From an uncultured Cardiobacterium sp. (GTDB lineage: Bacteria > Pseudomonadota > Gammaproteobacteria > Cardiobacteriales > Cardiobacteriaceae): 6,574 nt of DNA. Positions 3,704 to 6,574 of the stretch are shown here, piece by piece. Where the stretch lies: the NCBI RefSeq assembly GCF_938028185.1, contig NZ_CALJAH010000183.1, forward strand, positions 1 through 6,574, given 5' to 3'. The notes under the pieces are model-generated. The model had not been told where the DNA came from, did no database searches, and was given only the letters and a program-made list of their open reading frames with translations. Every line of letters starts with the position of its first letter. The first letter of the stretch is position 1. A program made the position numbers and the translations under genes.

Positions 3704-5509
3704 ATGCTTGAGCGCATCCGCAATTTCTCCATCATCGCCCACATTGACCACGGCAAATCCACGCTCTCCGACCGCTTCATCCAGATGTGCGGCGGCCTCT
3801 CCGAGCGCGAAATGGAGGCGCAGGTGCTGGATTCAATGGATTTGGAGCGCGAGCGCGGCATCACCATCAAGGCGCAGAGCGTCTCGCTCAATTACACCTC
3901 AAAGCGCGACGGCAAGACCTATCAGTTCAACTTCATCGACACCCCCGGCCACGTGGACTTCTCTTATGAGGTATCGCGTTCGCTTTATGCCTGCGAGGGC
4001 GCGCTGCTGGTGGTGGACGCGGCGCAGGGGGTGGAGGCGCAGTCTGTTGCGAACTGCTACACCGCCATCGAGCAGAACCTGGAAGTGTTGCCCGTTCTGA
4101 ACAAGATTGACCTGCCGTCCGCCGAACCGGAGCGGGTGATGGAGGAAATCGAGGAAATCATCGGCCTGGACACGGCGGAAACGCTGAAAGTGAGCGCAAA
4201 AACCGGCGAGGGTATCGCAGACCTGCTGGAGCAGATTATCGAGAAAATCCCCGCGCCAACGGGCGACCCGGACGCGCCGGTGAAGGCGCTGATTATCGAC
4301 TCGTGGTTTGACAGCTACGTCGGCGTGGTGTCGCTGGTGCGCGTCTTCGACGGCACGCTCAAGGTCAAGCAGAAAATGCGGGTGATGAGCAGCGGCGACG
4401 AGCATCTCATCACCAAGCTCGGCATCTTCACGCCGAAGGCGCAAGACCGCAGCGAGCTGCGCGCGGGCGAAGTCGGCTTTGTCATCGCCGGCATCAAGGA
4501 CATCAACGGCGCGCCGGTCGGCGATACCCTGACTGACGCCGCCCGCCCCACCGCCGAACGCCTGCCCGGCTTCCAGAAAGTACAACCGCGCGTTTTCGCC
4601 GGGCTGTTCCCGGTGGAATCGGACGATTATGAAGACCTGCGCGAGGCACTCGCCAAGCTGCGCCTGAACGACGCCTCACTCTTCTACGAGCCGGAAACCT
4701 CGCAAGCGCTTGGCTTCGGCTTCCGCTGCGGTTTCCTCGGAATGCTGCACATGGAAATCGTTCAGGAGCGGCTGGAGCGCGAATACGACCTTGACCTCAT
4801 CACCACCGCGCCGACGGTTGTCTATGAAGTGGAAACCACCGCTGGCGAAACGCTGCACATCGACAATCCGAGCAAACTGCCCGCCACCAACCACATCGCC
4901 GAAATCCGCGAACCCATCATCGTCGCCAACATCCTCATGCCGAAAGAATACGTCGGCGCGGTGCTGGGACTGTGCATCGAAAAACGCGGCGTACAAAAAG
5001 ATATGCAATATGCCGGACACCAAGTGCAACTGCGCTGCGAAATGCCGATGAGCGAAGTGGTGCTGGATTTCTTCGACCGCCTCAAATCCGTGTCGCGCGG
5101 CTTCGCCTCATTCGAGTACGAATTTCTCCGCTTCGACCCGGCCAACCTCGTCCGCCTGGACGTCCTCATCAACGGCGACAAAGTGGACTCGCTCTCCATC
5201 ATCATCCACCGCGAGCACGCCCAATCACGCGGGCGCGACCTGGTAGAAAGAATGCGCGACCTCATCCCCCGGCAAATGTTTGAAGTCGCCATCCAGGCGG
5301 CGATTGGCAACCAAATCATCGCCCGCTCCACCGTCAAAGCCCTGCGCAAAAACGTGCTGGCCAAATGCTACGGCGGCGACGTCACCCGCAAACGCAAACT
5401 GCTGGAAAAACAAAAAGCGGGCAAAAAACGGATGAAACAAGTAGGCAGCGTCGAAATCCCGCAAGAAGCCTTCCTCGCCGTCCTCAAAGTCGATAACAAC
5501 AGCAACTAA
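3704..5509 (+). CDS. lepA: Elongation factor 4 (LepA), ribosome-associated GTPase
   Basis: EF4/LepA is a translational GTPase that binds the ribosome and affects initiation, subunit assembly and tRNA movement, with its main effects under stress. At 601 residues it matches the family (599 in E. coli). GTPase motifs are complete: AHIDHGKST (12-20), RGITIK (51-56), DTPGH (79-83), NKID (133-136) and SAK (164-166). EF-G-like domains follow, then the LepA-specific C-terminal domain with HREHAQSRGRDLV and the terminal block GKKRMKQVGSVEIPQEAF that contacts tRNA and the ribosome. The start agrees with the normal LepA N-terminus, although the C-rich leader has no Shine-Dalgarno. The first gene of an operon with lepB 12 bases downstream, it probably reads from the TATAAT at 3666. 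Gln and Lys codon choice changes sharply after about residue 246: CAG and AAG give way to CAA and AAA. Confidence 0.97.
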   Translation: MLERIRNFSIIAHIDHGKSTLSDRFIQMCGGLSEREMEAQVLDSMDLERERGITIKAQSVSLNYTSKRDGKTYQFNFIDTPGHVDFSYEVSRSLYACEGALLVVDAAQGVEAQSVANCYTAIEQNLEVLPVLNKIDLPSAEPERVMEEIEEIIGLDTAETLKVSAKTGEGIADLLEQIIEKIPAPTGDPDAPVKALIIDSWFDSYVGVVSLVRVFDGTLKVKQKMRVMSSGDEHLITKLGIFTPKAQDRSELRAGEVGFVIAGIKDINGAPVGDTLTDAARPTAERLPGFQKVQPRVFAGLFPVESDDYEDLREALAKLRLNDASLFYEPETSQALGFGFRCGFLGMLHMEIVQERLEREYDLDLITTAPTVVYEVETTAGETLHIDNPSKLPATNHIAEIREPIIVANILMPKEYVGAVLGLCIEKRGVQKDMQYAGHQVQLRCEMPMSEVVLDFFDRLKSVSRGFASFEYEFLRFDPANLVRLDVLINGDKVDSLSIIIHREHAQSRGRDLVERMRDLIPRQMFEVAIQAAIGNQIIARSTVKALRKNVLAKCYGGDVTRKRKLLEKQKAGKKRMKQVGSVEIPQEAFLAVLKVDNNSN

Positions 5510-5512
5510 GGA
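5508..5512 (+). promoter_or_regulatory. Ribosome binding site of lepB
   Basis: AAGGA overlaps the last two bases of the lepA TAA stop and lies nine bases before the lepB ATG, so ribosomes finishing lepA stop on the lepB site. This supports coupled translation. Confidence 0.65.
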
Positions 5513-5521
5513 AAACCGCAC

Positions 5522-6544
5522 ATGAACACCCTCCAGAACATCCTCGCCGGATTCATGACCCACTTCGAGCTCATCCTCACCCTCACCGTCCTCCTCTGCC
5601 TCGGCTTCTACATCATCGACAGCTTCAGCTACCGCAAAATGCGCCGCCACCTCTACCGCGTCTTCAAACGCGGCGAAGAAACCCAGGAAGACCGCATCAC
5701 CTACGCCAACCGCCTCGCCACCATCATCCAGAGCGCCAAAGGTGTGCCGCGCCGCCACCAAAAAGCCTTCGACCGCGCGCAGCACAAACTCACCCAGCAG
5801 GAGCCGCTCAAGGGCGCCGAACTCTACTGGACCAAGCACCCCGTTTACCCCAAAGAAAAAACCATCGAATTCTTCAGCGGCATGTTCTGGGTGCTGTTCA
5901 TCGTCTGGTTCATCCGCTCCTTCATGTGGGAGCCGTTCCGCATTCCCTCCGGCTCGATGGAGCCGAACCTCTACGACGGCGACTTCATCCTCACCAGCAA
6001 ATACAGCTACGGCATCAAACTGCCCGTATTGCGCACGACCCTCATCCCGACAGGCAGCGTGCAGCGCGGCGACGTCGTCGTCTTCCGCTACCCGAACGAC
6101 CCCAACCTGCACTACATCAAACGCATCATCGGCCTGCCCGGCGACCACATCCGCTACGACCACGACCACGTCTGGATTAACGACGAAGAACAGCCGCTGC
6201 TGCCAACCGGCGAGACCCGCGAAGTGGCACGCAACTACGGCGAGCACACCTTCCACATCCCCGCTGCCATCTACGAAGAAACGCTGACCGGCTACGGCAA
6301 CCACCGCGCCCAACTCTACCCCGAAAACCCGAACAACCGCCCCGGCATGGCCGAAGGCAGCCTGACCGTGCCGACGGGACACTACTTCGTCATGGGCGAC
6401 AACCGCGACGACAGCGAAGACAGCCGCGCCTGGGGCTTCGTCCCCGAAGCGAACCTGGTCGGCAAAGCGACCATTATCTGGATGAACAGCAACTGCATCC
6501 TCGGCAAAGGCGACTGCGACCACATCGGCAAAAGCATCCGCTAA
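5522..6544 (+). CDS. lepB: Signal peptidase I
   Basis: This inner-membrane serine protease removes signal peptides from secreted proteins on the periplasmic side, using a Ser-Lys dyad. At 340 residues it is a little longer than E. coli LepB (324). Membrane segments are at about 15-33 and 116-135, separated by a basic cytoplasmic loop. Box B is RIPSGSMEPNLYDGDF (140-155) with nucleophile Ser145. Box D is VVVFRYPNDPNLHYIKRIIGLPGD (185-208) with general base Lys200, the same 55-residue spacing as the E. coli Ser90-Lys145 pair. Box E is GDNRDDSEDSR (292-302). The chain ends with two Cys (325 and 332) that resemble the nearby pair in some LepB proteins, though pairing is not known. It follows lepA by 12 bases, the classical operon order, and ends at a hairpin. 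Confidence 0.97.
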   Translation: MNTLQNILAGFMTHFELILTLTVLLCLGFYIIDSFSYRKMRRHLYRVFKRGEETQEDRITYANRLATIIQSAKGVPRRHQKAFDRAQHKLTQQEPLKGAELYWTKHPVYPKEKTIEFFSGMFWVLFIVWFIRSFMWEPFRIPSGSMEPNLYDGDFILTSKYSYGIKLPVLRTTLIPTGSVQRGDVVVFRYPNDPNLHYIKRIIGLPGDHIRYDHDHVWINDEEQPLLPTGETREVARNYGEHTFHIPAAIYEETLTGYGNHRAQLYPENPNNRPGMAEGSLTVPTGHYFVMGDNRDDSEDSRAWGFVPEANLVGKATIIWMNSNCILGKGDCDHIGKSIR

Positions 6545-6550
6545 AGAAAA

Positions 6551-6574
6551 GCCCCTCCCCCTGTGGGGGAGGGG
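6551..6574 (+). terminator. Terminator hairpin of lepA-lepB, cut by the window edge
   Basis: CCCCTCCCCC (6552-6561) and GGGGGAGGGG (6565-6574) are perfect ten-base complements around loop TGT, seven bases after the lepB stop. The run AGAAAAG before the stem would give a U-rich tail on the minus strand too, so it could serve a convergent gene beyond the edge. The plus-strand T tract would lie outside the window and cannot be seen. Confidence 0.7.

Noticed and set aside
5225..6523. 432-codon minus-strand frame opposite lepB and the end of lepA
   Set aside because: lepB and lepA are certain from catalytic motifs. The frame is open because the coding strand is rich in C-ending codons, and its Val/Ala/Asp-rich translation is typical of such shadows.

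Overview
The window is about 60% GC and carries six complete genes. The lepA-lepB pair, a CitC-type ligase, a Trp-tRNA synthetase and the repeat content fit a gammaproteobacterium. A member of the Cardiobacteriaceae (Cardiobacterium-like) is my best guess, but this comes from general resemblance and is not proven by any single marker.

Layout. Positions 1-262 hold no convincing gene, only remnants of two common intergenic palindromic repeats. A small SemiSWEET-type membrane transporter gene follows on the + strand (263-562). It converges with a two-gene minus-strand operon: a small HIRAN-domain protein (stop at 1697) and, overlapping it by one base, citC ([citrate (pro-3S)-lyase] ligase, 690-1697). 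The gap between the convergent ends carries two tandem degenerate palindromes and a strong hairpin terminator for citC. The HIRAN gene and trpS (+, 2258-3268) are divergent and share a 210-base regulatory interval. trpS ends in a textbook rho-independent terminator (3284-3314).

The most unusual stretch is the 389-base non-coding interval 3315-3703, between trpS and lepA. It carries two perfect DnaA boxes and three one-mismatch boxes within 253 bases. It also has an A+T-rich tract (72% AT over 3421-3470), several short palindromes and a G-quadruplex-capable run. This is the architecture of a DnaA-dependent locus: a candidate chromosomal origin, a DnaA-titration site or a DnaA-controlled promoter. 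Downstream, lepA (EF4, 3704-5509) and lepB (signal peptidase I, 5522-6544) form the classical operon, ending in a GC-rich hairpin cut by the window edge.

The genes are mostly housekeeping: translation (trpS, lepA), protein export (lepB), a transporter and a ligase for citrate-lyase activation. No mobile element, CRISPR array or defence system is visible. The points most worth checking are the DnaA-box cluster, an abrupt codon-usage switch inside lepA near 4440, and citC standing next to a HIRAN gene with no other citrate-lyase gene in view.
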